NCBI RefSeq assembly: GCF_964355755.1 | Contig: NC_092674.1 | Span: 29,190,001 to 29,254,000 of the forward strand | Direction of reading: 5' to 3' | DNA length: 64,000 nucleotides | Origin: Antedon mediterranea | Lineage: Eukaryota > Echinodermata > Crinoidea > Comatulida > Antedonidae | Part shown: positions 25,990 to 37,045 of the stretch, piece by piece | Layout of the letters: each line of letters starts with the position of its first letter | How positions within the stretch are numbered: the first letter of the stretch is position 1 | Notes under the pieces: model-generated | The model's input: the letters and a program-made list of their open reading frames with translations, nothing else | What the model was told of the DNA's origin: nothing | Database searches by the model: none | Position numbers and translations under genes: made by a program

Positions 25990-26937
25990 ATGAAATCTGG
26001 AAGATATATAGTGCTATTGCTCCTTGCCGCTGTCTATTTCAGCAGTGTGAACGGTTGCCAAGATTCACAATGCTATCGTCCACGTAAGTACGTGTTAAGG
26101 TTATCTCATAATGTAAGACTGAATTTTTCAATCATTATTAGCAAATAAGCAAATCCTGATGAACTTAAAGTTCCTGATTAAATCGTGTGTTGTTTTACAG
26201 AAATTCTTCCTTACCATCATTGGAAACTTGATGGGTGTCCAGAGGACGAGACTATCTGCGGCGGCAGCTGCAGCCAAGAAGAGCTTCCAGAAACAGACGT
26301 CAGTCCAACTGGTATCAAGTCAAGATCTTTGCCAACTGTAGACGGTCCAAATGGCAACTGCGCCGTGTACCTAGACCGAGCTCACTCAGATAGCATAGAC
26401 TTTGGAGAATTCGCCAACACTTGTTTGACCCGTTTAGAACTTTGCAAAAGAGGTTTAACCGTCAGTGTTTGGCTCAAGATTGATACTAGCCTCAATGGGC
26501 GAACTTACTACGTCAGTTCTGGTGGACAGACGACAGTCAGCCGCGGTATCTCCATTTTGGGAAGCAGGAATGTTGAATCGTATGGTGATACGTTTGTACT
26601 CACAGTACATCTTAGGGATCTAAACCACATCTGGGAAGCAGATACATCGGCACTTCCATCAAATGGTCGATGGGCACATATAGCTTTTACATGGAGTGAG
26701 TACCATGGTCTCCGAGTTTTTATAGACGGCCAACTGCAAGCGCAGCATAAATTTGGAACTCCGCTAACAACTAATCTTTACCAATACACAAGACTAATGA
26801 TTGGTCGACCTAACAGCGTGAGCAATTATTTTGGAAGCTCTGGCTTTTCAGATTTGAAAATATATTACCAACGCCTAGAGGATCATGAGATTGCAGAAGC
26901 CTTCACCAATGAAAGGTTTCCAAAAAAATTGGCCTAA
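25990..26937 (+). CDS. Secreted LamG/jelly-roll domain protein, copy 2, 276 aa
   Basis: Exon 1 is 25990-26083 and exon 2 is 26201-26937 (phase 1 intron, GT/AG). Residues 1-22 are a signal peptide (RYIVLLLLAAVYFSSVNG, then Cys23). A Cys-rich linker follows (Cys23, 28, 44, 51, 55), then a concanavalin-A-like LamG domain from about residue 82 to 270. The landmarks are CAVYLDRAHSDSIDFG, RGLTVSVWLKI, GRWAHIAFTW and GLRVFIDG. These strand motifs are those of the LamG/pentraxin jelly-roll superfamily. Cys106 and Cys113 flank a short loop and could bond with each other. The ligand is unknown; a lectin, defence or matrix role is inference. It is the same size as copy 3, with which it shares its 3' flank. 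Confidence 0.85.
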
Positions 26938-27282
26938 AACAAGTTGTTATTGCTTAATTTCAAATTTTGTAGAAATAGTAAACATTAATAGTGATAATTA
27001 CTGAAAATTATCAATAAAACAATAATATCTTTATAGTAATAACTTGAGAAATAATATAAAATATAATTTTGCAGTAATTTTCTGTTTCTTCTGATTTTGA
27101 GTTGTTTAGAAAAAGAATAAATCGATCTATATCATAAAGACATGATGTAATTATTATTGTGTTATTGTTTTTCTATTTAAAAAAATCAATCGCACCCACA
27201 AATCTGAAGGTACTTACAAACACATTTAAACTTAAATAAAGTAAATGTTATTAATCAATTCTTAATTTAGTTAATAATATTG

Positions 27283-27925
27283 ATTGATTTATTTATTTAT
27301 TTATTACCATCTTTACTGAGGGTAGCCTATCCAGTTCCTAATGGAACTGATCATTTAGGGCCCTCAATAAAACATACATACAGTAAAACACATAAAATAT
27401 TGAATATTCAAATGACATAAAATAGGCCTAAAAATTTACAATGGTTATAAAATTCATATAAAAGTTAAAATCGTTGACAGATAAAATATATATATATAAA
27501 ATACGAACAATATTAGCTGGAAATAAATTCTTTAAGTTCACGTTTAAAGGAAATAATATTTTCAGATTGTCGAATGATTTTAGGAATCATATTAAAATAC
27601 ATAGGCGCTTTATAACTGAAACATTGTTTAAAAATCTCTAATGAAGGTCGAGGAACAATATAATTACAATTAGAGATGGATCTGGTAGTTGGTCGACCTC
27701 CGGGCTGAGTCCTGGTTAACATGCGACTGATGTAATCCGGAATGGTATTGATGGAAGCCCGATAGGCGAGACAACCAAGTTGAAACTGATAACGTTGAGA
27801 AACGGATGAGATGGAAAGGGTGTTATCAATAAGGTGGGATGGGGTATGAGGGTGAACTTTCAAAATAACTCTTTTAGCTCTATTTTGAAGTTTCTGGACT
27901 TTAGCAATGAGTGGTGCTCGTGATG
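27283..27925 (-). mobile_element. 5'-truncated LINE inserted in the duplicated NAXE fragment
   Basis: The minus-strand frame 27863-27513 ends in a LINE-type tail (YKAPMYFNMIPKIIR, then SENIISFKRELKEFI). The 3' side ends in taataaataaataaataaat on the minus strand. The flanks are aatattgat and gatgcaac, which are contiguous in the parent NAXE gene, so the insertion point is exact. Confidence 0.75.
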
Positions 27926-28040
27926 CAACATTCAGTCCCTGGGTAATCTGGTAGATTCAGCAGTGACACATACCAAATAACACGACGATGGCGGGAAACT
28001 CAGCGGTAATACAACAAGGATAAATAAATAAAACTAAGAG
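27921..28040. pseudogene. Duplication joint: NAXE 3' fragment fused to CNBD2 3' fragment
   Basis: Positions 27921-27960 match the last NAXE exon (gatgcaacattc, gtaatctggtagatt; compare 30444-30484). Immediately after, 27962-28025 match the last CNBD2-like exon (gacacataccaaataacacg, gcgggaaactcagcgg; compare 22469-22536), with a 20-25 bp deletion. Neither piece can be coding here. Confidence 0.85.
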
Positions 28041-28400
28041 TGAAAACTCATAGCGTTGAAAAAAAGAATCAGCGTCGTTTGTGAATATAATATTTTGGTA
28101 TTTTATTGTTAATATAACATTATCCTTTTAAGTAAACCAGGAAATTAGTTTGACTTTGTTCCCCAGTAAACTATCACTGTTCATATCTCATCCTGATTCA
28201 GTTCCGTTAGTATACTCTCTTGTGTTACAGATAAGAGTCTTCCCCACGAACACTAGAAACTTGATGGGCGTGTCAAAGAGACGTGACTATTTGTGGAGAC
28301 AGCTGCAGTTAAGAAGAAATTTCAGTTGGTATCAAATCAGCATATCTTTGCCAAAAATAACAATTACGCCGTGTACATAGACCAATCTCATTCTATTTGT
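28040..28400 (+). pseudogene. LamG remnant (decayed copy-1-type gene)
   Basis: Positions 28042-28105 match the intron of copy 1 at 23196-23260 (aaaactcatagcgttgaaaa). Positions 28230-28400 match the start of its exon 2, with substitutions and indels (cactagaaacttgatgg, ctttgcca, acgccgtgtac). The promoter, exon 1 and most of the LamG domain are gone; the copy is broken off at about 28400. Confidence 0.8.
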
Positions 28401-28406
28401 CTTTTT

Positions 28407-28772
28407 AGTCTCGTGCAACGCGACTCTACAGCTTACGATGTCGGTCGGTTAGTCGGTTGGTCGGTAAACACCAACTTGAGTTGATTAAGGAATAGAATGA
28501 TAGAAGGAATTCAGAAATAGAAGGATATGAATCGACGGTGACATCAAACGATAAGAGCGCGCGAAAGCTTAACAAACATAAAGGTTGTTGAGCATGAGCA
28601 GTAAACAATTATTAGGCACGCGACTTGTATATTAACGACGGTTAATTAAACTGTGTTTATTTTGTAACATTGTGGACGGTCCGCGGTCTCTCGGTTAGAG
28701 TCATGGAAGCTTTGATCTCGAACTGATGCATATCCTTCCATTCCTTAATCCATGCTTTAGCACGAGACTACT
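28407..28772. mobile_element. Possible fold-back insertion in the LamG remnant
   Basis: The ends agtctcgtgc and gcacgagact are exact inverted repeats, and aaggaatagaatgatagaagg at the left is loosely mirrored by ccttccattcctta at the right. It sits where the remnant breaks off. The repeats are short, so this is tentative. Confidence 0.4.
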
Positions 28773-28981
28773 GCAGCCATGCATGGCCTTGTTTATTAAG
28801 GAAATAAAACTATAATATATAATTATATAACTTTACATATTCCTGATTAGGCCAATAGCGACATATATCACCATCGTTAAAACGAACTGTTTATTCAATA
28901 GATTAGAGATACATTAGTTAACGTTAAATACTTCCAGTAAATAAAACCCTTTCCATGCCACGCCTTAACATTATTGATGCT

Positions 28982-28994
28982 ATGCTATATAAAG
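28982..28994 (+). promoter_or_regulatory. TATA box of LamG copy 3
   Basis: ATGCTATATAAAG follows cgccttaacattattgatgc, matching the promoters of copies 1 and 2. The ATG is at 29059. Confidence 0.75.
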
Positions 28995-29058
28995 TATCAT
29001 GATTGGAAACGTTCAACCATTGCTTTCCGTGACTGCTGTTCCTACGGTGTAAAACAAA

Positions 29059-30072
29059 ATGATACCTGGGTATGTGTTGCTCCTCGCCGCTGTCTATTTC
29101 AGTAGTGCCCATGTAAACGGTTGTCAAGTTTCACAGGGCTATCGACCACGTAAGTCTGAAGTTTATTTCAATTAATTTATTATTGTCTTAAAACCGAAAG
29201 GCCACATTGTTTCCATCATTTTAGAGCACGTGCTGTGTAGTGAAAAAAAACGCCAATTCTAGAGATCTCATGATAAGCTTATACGTTTTAAAACTGCTTT
29301 TTACAAGCGAAGTTCCTTGATAATTTTCTGTTTTACAGAAATCCTTCCTTACCATCACTGGAAACTTGGGTGTCCAGAGGACGACACTATCTGCGGCGGC
29401 AGCTGCAGCCAAGAAGAGCTCCCAGAAACAGACGTTAGTCCAACTGGTATCAAATCAAGATCTTTGCCAACTGTAGACGGTCCCAATGGCAACTGCGCCG
29501 TGTACCTAGACCGAGCTCACTCAGATAGCATAGACTTTGGAGAATTCGCCAACACTTGTTTGACCCGTTTAGAATTTTGCAAAAGAGGTTTAACAGTCAG
29601 TGTTTGGCTCAAGATTGATACAAGCCTCAATGGCCGAACGTTCTACGTCAGTTCTGGGGGACAGACGGGATCCAGCCGCGGTATATCCATTTTGGGAAGC
29701 AGGAATTTTGAATCGTATGGTGATACGTTCGTACTCACAGTATATCTTAAAGATCTAAACCACAGCTGGAAAGCAGAAACCTCGGCACTTCCACCAAACG
29801 GCCGATGGGCACATTTAGCTTTTACATGGAGTGAGTACCATGGTCTCCGAGTTTTTATAGATGGCCAACTGCAAGCACAGCATAAATTTGGAACTCCGCA
29901 ATCAACTAATCTTTACCAATACACAAGACTAATGATTGGTCGACCTAACAACGTGAACAATTATTTTGGAACCTCTGGCTTTTCAGATTTGAAAATATAT
30001 TACCAACGCCTAGAGGATCATGAGATTGCAGAAGCCTTCACCAATGAAAGGTTTCCAAAACAAATGGCCTAA
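29059..30072 (+). CDS. Secreted LamG/jelly-roll domain protein, copy 3, 274 aa
   Basis: Exon 1 is 29059-29149 and exon 2 is 29339-30072. It differs from copy 2 by a changed N-terminus (MIPGYVLLLAAVYFSS, giving a shorter signal peptide), loss of the linker Cys (SQGYRP against SQCYRP) and a one-codon deletion (KLGCPED against KLDGCPED). The LamG landmarks and the Cys pair (NTCLTRLEFCKR) are kept. The 3' flank is nearly identical to that of copy 2 for about 350 bases, so the two arose by a recent block duplication. The function is unknown, as for copy 2. Confidence 0.85.
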
Positions 30073-30428
30073 AACAAGTTGTTACTGATTAATTTCGAAT
30101 TTTGTAGAAATAGTAAACATTAATAGTAAATAATTACTGAAAATTATCAAATATTTGTAATCAATGAAAACAACAATATCTTGATAGTAATTAACTTGAG
30201 AAATAATATAAAATGTAATTTCTACATATTTGTAGGAATTTTCTGTTTCTTCTGATTTTGAGTTGTTTAGAAAAAGAAATAAATCGATCTATATCATAAA
30301 GACATGATGTAATTATTATTGTGTTATTGTTTTTCTATTTAAAAAAATCAATCGCACCCACAAATCTGGAGGTACTTACAACAACATTTAAACTTAAATA
30401 AAGTAAATATTATTAAATAATTCTAAAT

Positions 30429-32481
30429 TTAGTTAGTAATATTGATGCAACATTCGGTCCCTGTGTAATCTGGTAGATTGAGCTGATACCTGTTTGCAAG
30501 AGAATCCGGTACAAATCGTCCACCAAGGTAGTGATGTCTTCCTTTAAATAACTCGGCACACTTTTTCGGAGCGGTTAAAGAGATGAGAAATTCTGGTTGG
30601 AGACCATCTGGATTTCCATTCTCAACATCCCAACCTAAAAAAAGGAATGAGGTAATTATTTTTTGAATGCATGAATTTGAAATAAGGGAAAAACGAATTA
30701 ATTGTAATTGTTTGTATGGGGGTGGGTTCAGCAAATCATATTTCCAGACTGCACTGTTTCAACACCTCCCTCCTCCCTTCTCACAATCCCATGACACAAT
30801 GCTGAGACAAGACGACACATAGGCCCAGCTTTTTTTTTTACAATCTTACCTGATGGTACATCAATGCTACATATTGGTATCGTCACCGTCTTCAAGGTAT
30901 CTAAAACATCCTTAAAGGGCGCCCTCACTTCACCTTTGAAACTGAACCCGAAAATTGCATCTACTATGAACATGTAGGTCTTATTCATGTCATCTGACTG
31001 TGGAAGGCTGGATACAAATGGGATGTCCATCATAGAGCACTGTGTGGTCAGGTTTTGGAAAAGCTCTCTTGATGGTCGTTTGGGGTAAAATATTGTCGGA
31101 CGATAACCCTACAAAACAACAATAGATTTTCCAAGCAATTAAAATGTTTTCAAAAGTAACTTACCTGTCTACACTACTCTATAAAACTAGTTTGACAAAA
31201 AAAATGATATGCCTAAATATTATAGTGATATGCTTAAATATGGTAGTGACATCATCTCCATATCGGCACATATCATTTTTTGTCACATAAAGTAACATTA
31301 AAGAGATAGCTTTAGTCATTAATACTGTTTTTTGACTGTGACATTTATAATTCTCTCCCAGGGTCCCAGTGGAGACCAGTGTTTTTGTTGACTGATTGGG
31401 CCACCTGGTAATTTAGAATATATAAATGATAAATAAATAATTGTTTGGAGTAAATTAAAGTAATTATCTTATAAGTAACTTACAAATAGTTTTAAATGGC
31501 GTGCACACACTAGTCCGTCACCACCATTATTTCCGGGTCCACAGCAAATCAAAACGTTGCGACCATTTGTAATTGACGTGTTTAGGGGATATGCTTGGGC
31601 GATTGCTGTTGCGCAACTCAATCCAGCTAGTTCCATCAGCTGATCAACACTGAATTTGTATTCGTTAAACAGTAGCTGGTCAATTTCAGTCGCTTCATCT
31701 TGACTAAATAAATAAAATAAATTATAATACAATATTATCGTAAAACAATCTAGTGTAATTAAGTCACTAGTAAACTAAAATGAGATGGCTCACAATTAAT
31801 TATTAAATATTTATAAAACTTTATGATTTTTTGATCAAGCAGGTTTGATAAATTTGACCAAAAAAAGTTACATACCTCAGAAGTTTTAAAGTCTTAGATG
31901 TTGCCATAGTGGTGGATGAAGTATTTAAAAATTGTTGCTGACAAACTATCTTTGGAAAAATTCTTCTAAATGTTGTCAATGAATTTCTGAAATATTTTCT
32001 GGAGACAAGAGTCTGAAAAAGATGTTTTAGTGATTAGCTAAATTGATAATGCAGTTAAACTACATGTGGGTTTATTATAATTATTTCTCTTTTGGCGTCC
32101 CATATACTACATAGGCCGAACCGACTCGGTTGCAATATCAAAGTAAAATGGCAGCGATAGCCACAGCCTCATAGATTTCCCTATCATACCAGCCTTCGTA
32201 CTATTATATCTACTACCAGGCCTACGTGTTTGATTATTAAGGCATTTCAATTAAACTGTAATAGGTGTAAACCAACCAAACTAGGCCTATATAGTTTCGT
32301 CAGAAAAGCAGCCATAAAATTAAATAAAAATCATTATTTTTCGACTTTAAAACCCAATAGACTTTAGCGACCACGACGAATTATTACTCTTATCGAAGTA
32401 TGTATGGCACGCATTAACCGCATAAATTTATAAACGACTTTATATGTCTCTACTAACCATGGACCTCCAAGTACTAACCAT
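30429..32481 (-). CDS. NAXE: NAD(P)H-hydrate epimerase (YjeF_N domain), 281 aa
   Basis: It epimerises damaged NAD(P)HX so that the dehydratase NAXD can repair it; the human enzyme is also called AIBP. The exons are 32481-32458 (predicted start), 32012-31876, 31703-31484, 31108-30850 and 30634-30429, all GT/AG and in phase. Signature stretches include [64 protein letters not shown] and [20 protein letters not shown]. The length fits the family (human 288 aa). The first 50 residues are basic, have no acidic residue ([20 protein letters not shown]) and look like a mitochondrial presequence. An in-frame ATG at 31909 could give a shorter cytosolic form. The first exon is the least certain part. 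Confidence 0.92.
31165..31314 (-). mobile_element. TWA-MITE copy 5
   Basis: Degenerate copy in NAXE intron 3: ctgtctacactactctataa at the left, gagatagcttta at the right, with internal gatatgc/taaatatggtagtgaca units. Confidence 0.65.
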
Positions 32482-32489
32482 GCAAAAGT

Positions 32490-33271
32490 GATATCTAAAA
32501 TTAATTAAAAATTGATCACAAAATTTCTTAACTTTCCTTCATTTAAATGTATAGATACTGGTGGATACTAAATAGGCCTATTATACTTCTTATAAAAGGC
32601 CTATATTTACACTGTAGCTATTCTAAACCGTGTACTATACTGTACATTCTTTAAACTTTATGTTGATTTAGCTGTTGCTATGGAGATTATGCAATCAACG
32701 TGTGTGACCGTGTCGCGGCTAAAAACAGTGCAAACGACTTAAAGTTTGATTCAGCCAGGTTTTCATGTGTTTTAGTAAGTATTCTAAAAAGAACAAATTT
32801 AAACTAGTGTGCAGATAAACTAAAGAACAGATAGATTGTGAATTTAGCCTACGAAAGAGCTGTAGTCCTATAGCGACCGTTTGTTTGTTATAGCAACTGT
32901 CTTAGGTAGGCTAATAAGTTTCTCTTACACAAAAGTCTGAACTTACTCAGATTCAACGCTTTGTAAGTTTGTAGTTTCCCAGGGATAGCCAGGCCTGAAC
33001 CATTAGCCACGTGTCCAACCAAATTTGGATTGAATTTGGATTTTGAAGTTATTTCGTTATTTAGAGCTCTACAATGAATTCCTAACAATATTTGATTTAG
33101 TATATTAATAAAATTAAATACTGGTATATTCTTAGGTGATAATGTGTAATGTAAACTTTTTTTTTCAAGGAATCAACACTATCAAGAGATTTGATAAAAA
33201 ATGGAAAATTTGAACTTTAGAAATCAGCTACAAATTAAAGATAAGAAAATTCAGATCACTGAAAAATAATA
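32490..33271. promoter_or_regulatory. Divergent promoter interval and 5' UTR, NAXE (-) / unknown gene (+)
   Basis: The two genes face away from each other. A non-coding first exon of the right-hand gene is predicted to end at 32774 (cattgtgtttta-type exon end followed by gtaagt). It joins an acceptor at 33170 (ttttttttcaag), giving a UTR exon that leads to the ATG at 33272. Shared promoter use is inferred. Confidence 0.4.
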
Positions 33272-35912
33272 ATGGAAGAACAAACATGTAAAGCTGATGA
33301 CAAGTATGAGGTAGAATCAAGAGTATCTGATGAGGATGACAGAATACGAATAAGCATACCCTCAGTAATGGTGGATTACAAGAAAGAAGAAACGGCACCA
33401 ACGTCGAAGGAAAAAGGTGATCCAACAATTGAAAAGGAACAGAGGGCTGGTGGTGGCAATATTAGTATTAATGTCGACGATATTAAACAATTTAATGATG
33501 TTAATCAAAGTGTAAAAAGTAGTGATTCAAGGAGGCAAGAATTAGACAACTCAGAAACTGGTGGTGGACAACTACATTCAGAAGGCAGTTGCATCAACGT
33601 CCCAAAAACATTAGCAGGAGGAGACAGAGAGACGTTGATGTCCGCCGCCAAGGGTGTGGATTTTGCGATTGAGCCTGCCAACGTTTACTTGGATGAGGTC
33701 GATGAAGAAATCAATCAGGTGATCAACTCTAGTACAGACGATCAGATGCAGTTTGGTTTTAGCGAACAAGTTAATCATTCATGTGGTCTTACTGTAAATA
33801 CACCTGCTACAGAAATGACTGATAGGTATGTGACAAAACAATGTGATGTGCCCATATATGGACATGATGATGTCATATCACTACCATATTTGGGCATATC
33901 ACTACCATATTTGGGTCACATCACTTTTTTTGTCCAACTAGTTTGATAGTGTATATAGAGCTTTAGTTTGCTGTAAGTCCTATACTGAAATACAAATGAA
34001 TGCCATTACACCTCTTGTATTCAAATTCATATGGACATTCAGTATGTTGCTCTTAATAAAAAATATGTTTTTTTCTTTTAATTTTGCTGTAAGAATGACC
34101 AAAGTAGTTAATTTTAAATATTTTAAGCCATATTTAGTCATAAGTTAAAATACAACTTTAAACATTTTGCCTATATGCTTAGAAACAAAATTACTCAACC
34201 AAAATGATATAGTGGTTTAAATTATATATCCATCTAACAAAAGATATTGTTTGTTGTTAAGAACTTTATATTCCCTGTCATGCATGAATGACAGGGAATA
34301 ATGTTTTGCAACAACCTGCTTGGCAGGGAAGAAACTGAAGAAAGGGAAGAAAGTATATACAATCTTTTGTTATGTATATATTTATACCAATTGTGGTGTC
34401 TCATTCAATGGATTTTTGCTTTAAAAAATAAACTGTTGCTATTGTCAAATTCTTCGGTTTGCCTGCACCATGGTAACCTTACCACACACACCAAACAAAC
34501 ATATTTTTTTCTTTTTTGCAGTCATTTTCAAATACACAGTATCAGAACACCAATGAAAGAAAGATATTATGAAGATGCAGTTATGTTAATGAATTGCCGG
34601 TGTAAAAGTGGATCAACCTATCTCACCTCCGCCACAATGAAGACAACCCCAAAATGCATGCGGACAACCAGTGGTCGTCAAGTGCCTGTGTTTACGCTGC
34701 CAAGTTTGGTGGCGCACATCAATAAACCACCTTTCTCGTGTAATCCAAACAGCTATTTTTATGTTCGTCAACAGATTAAGCAAGAGCCAAACTTTTTGAA
34801 GGTAATTTTATCAGTTTCATAGACATCCCACAACAAGTAACTCGCTAATTACAGGATGGATAATCTATATTAATGCTTACTAAGGGGGGTGGGGAGGACG
34901 TGGAGCAGGACCTTGGGATTGGAAGGCAGGCATTAACCACCATCAAGCTACAGCTCCACTACAATCTGTATGGAAACTTCACTTATATTATTGCCCTAGT
35001 TGCCTAATGGAAGAGTCCAAGTTTAAATCCCGTTCACTGTCACTTCATCTTCACCATTTATAGTATATTGCTTGAACACTTTTTAGTGTTTTTCTGAAAA
35101 AAAAATGTATAATACTTTTGTACTCATAGGCTTGGAAAGGTTACCATGGAAATGTCTATTTTGAACCTATGACCTGTAAACAGTTAGCAAGTGGGGGTGA
35201 TAAAGAGCATCATATCGCAAGATCAAGCAACAAATCAAGCAAAACTGGACGTTTTAGTTTACCAAACCTTGACGGTCGTTCACAGAGTCGTGTCTCATTT
35301 GCCAGTGACACAAAAACGGACCAATCAAATAGGGTAAAAACACGTAGCAGATCTGTTCGAAGTTCTGTAAGCAGAAGTAATAAATCGACATCACAGAACG
35401 CATCAATTTCGCAAAAAATGAGACAAATGTCTATTCTTGATAGACAGTCTGTAATGAAGCGTAGCAATTCTAGGCTTAGCGAAGACATGAATTGGATATC
35501 AGGCCAAGAGTCTACAGGCTCTCTGTGCATTGGTCAGCCACAACAACGTACAAAATCTCAGGCCTACTCCGATTCTGACAAACATTACAAATTGAAAATA
35601 TGTCGAGGTATAGCAAGCCGAAGTAAAGATTATATTGACCAGTCGCCAGTGTTTAGTTTAAATGGCGGGAAACTTAACGAATCATGGTTGGAGAAGAAGT
35701 TTCAACCAAGCTCCAGGTTGGTTACTGCCACCCCCGAGGACTCCACAGAATTCTATCGGTACTCCAGTAATCGGACATCGGTAGTAGATGGTAGTCAGGG
35801 AAATATCGACCAATCAAATGATCTTGTTCATGTAGTTCCATCGCCGAGTCAGGGAAACCCTAGGAAGTTAAACATAAAGGATACAAGTTTACGATTAACT
35901 TTTTCACATTAG
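33272..35912 (+). CDS. Unrecognised 538-aa protein
   Basis: The exons are 33272-33825, 34522-34801 and 35130-35912, GT/AG with phases 2 and 0 agreeing. I do not recognise the family. Residues 1-184 are acidic and Ser/Thr-rich, probably disordered. The middle exon is compact and likely the conserved core: RYYEDAVMLMNCRCKSGSTY, then VFTLPSLVAHINKPPF, NPNSYFYVRQQIKQEPNFLK and, across the next intron, AWKGYHGNVYFEPMTCKQL. The C-terminal third is basic and Ser-rich (KTRSRSVRSSVSRSNKSTSQ), typical of disordered cytoskeletal or ciliary proteins, but that is only a guess. No signal peptide or membrane segment is seen. The first splice donor lies at the edge of a MITE. An AATAAA occurs near 36569. Confidence 0.75.
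33826..33965 (+). mobile_element. TWA-MITE copy 6, abutting the splice donor
   Basis: The element lacks its left end and begins gtatgtgacaaaacaatgtg exactly at the exon 1 border. The consensus at this point reads ttatgtgacaaaa, so the donor GTATGTG matches MITE sequence at all but its first base. The right end gtttgatagtgtatatagag is present. Confidence 0.8.
34880..34970 (-). mobile_element. SINE head fragment (family 2)
   Basis: The minus strand reads a tRNA-like head with TGGTGGTTAATGCCTGCC and CCAATCCCAAGG, as in the copies at 41.95 and 50.84 kb. It is in intron 2 of the unknown gene. Confidence 0.55.
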
Positions 35913-36821
35913 GCAAAATGGAAGCTTGCATTCACACTGCTAAAACGCAAGCTTGCATTCACACTGCTGAAATGGAAGCCTGCATTCACACAGCTGAAAC
36001 GCAACAATGGACACATTCAATTATGCAGTATCTTGCTACACATGGTGGGTTTTCCCATACACACGTACAGTAAATTAAATCGGCATACGACAATCTACCT
36101 TATAATTTAATCAGCATTACACAGTTCAGCAAAACTATTATTTCAGGATAAAATATTTATTTGTGTGTAGCGTATTTTTTATTGCAAATTTATTACAAAA
36201 ATGACAATGCTGTGGTTGGTGCCAGTGGCTGGATCTCAATGGAGGATTAGGAGATACAACTAAAACGGATAGAAAGAAGCATCAAGCCTTTGGAAAACAC
36301 TCCTCTTGAGTCCTGGTACTGGTTCAAATAACCGTCTCATAGAGACATCTGGTAGCCATTGACTTAAAGTTGGCATTTGCATGTGTTACTTTTAAATGTA
36401 CAGTATGAGAGTGACTACTACCAAATTACACAGTTACAAAACAACTTGGAGAAATAAGAAATATAGAATTTGTTATACATAGGGAGGGATTTAGAAATGT
36501 TGGCAACTACCATACAAGTATTAGTAACAATATATATTTATATAACCATGGTATTTTTATATTCAGAAATAAATTTTTCTTAAGAGTTTTTGTTTGTATT
36601 ATATTGCCTACAGGTTTTTTTAAATTACTAATTTCGATTTAACAAAAACAAATACAATTGTTCTATTTCAGGTAGAACACTTTAATTCCAACATAAATGT
36701 ACATTTTAATGCAGAAAAGTTAATACAGAATTCCTTATTGAAATTGAAGCGTGTATTGTCACATGTTATTGGTGGCGTTTTTATTTGATGCCTCCTTTAG
36801 CGACCTTTTATTTTAACTTGA

Positions 36822-37045
36822 AAAAACAGGGGACACCTTTGGGCTGTAATACATAAAGTCTAACCAGAAAACAGGGACACCTTTGGGCTGTAATACATAC
36901 AGTCTAACTTAAAAAACAGAGACACTTTTGGGCTGTAATATATCAAGTATAACCTGAAAAACAAGGACACCTTTGGGCTGTAATACATACAGTCTAACCT
37001 GAAAAACAGGGGACACCTTTGGGCTGTAATACATATAGTCTAACT
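36822..37045 (+). repeat. Tandem array, about 47-bp unit, five copies
   Basis: Each unit holds acacctttgggctgtaatac followed by atacagtctaacctgaaaaa with small changes. It lies between the unknown gene and PCM1. Confidence 0.9.

Noticed and set aside
27513-27863. Minus-strand protein-coding gene of 116 aa
   Set aside because: The sequence is a LINE polyprotein tail, lies inside a retrotransposon insertion and has no start or exon context.
33826-33946. Extension of the unknown gene's exon 1 to the stop at 33946
   Set aside because: The added residues are MITE sequence, and a good donor at 33826 joins in phase to exon 2. It may exist as a minor unspliced form.
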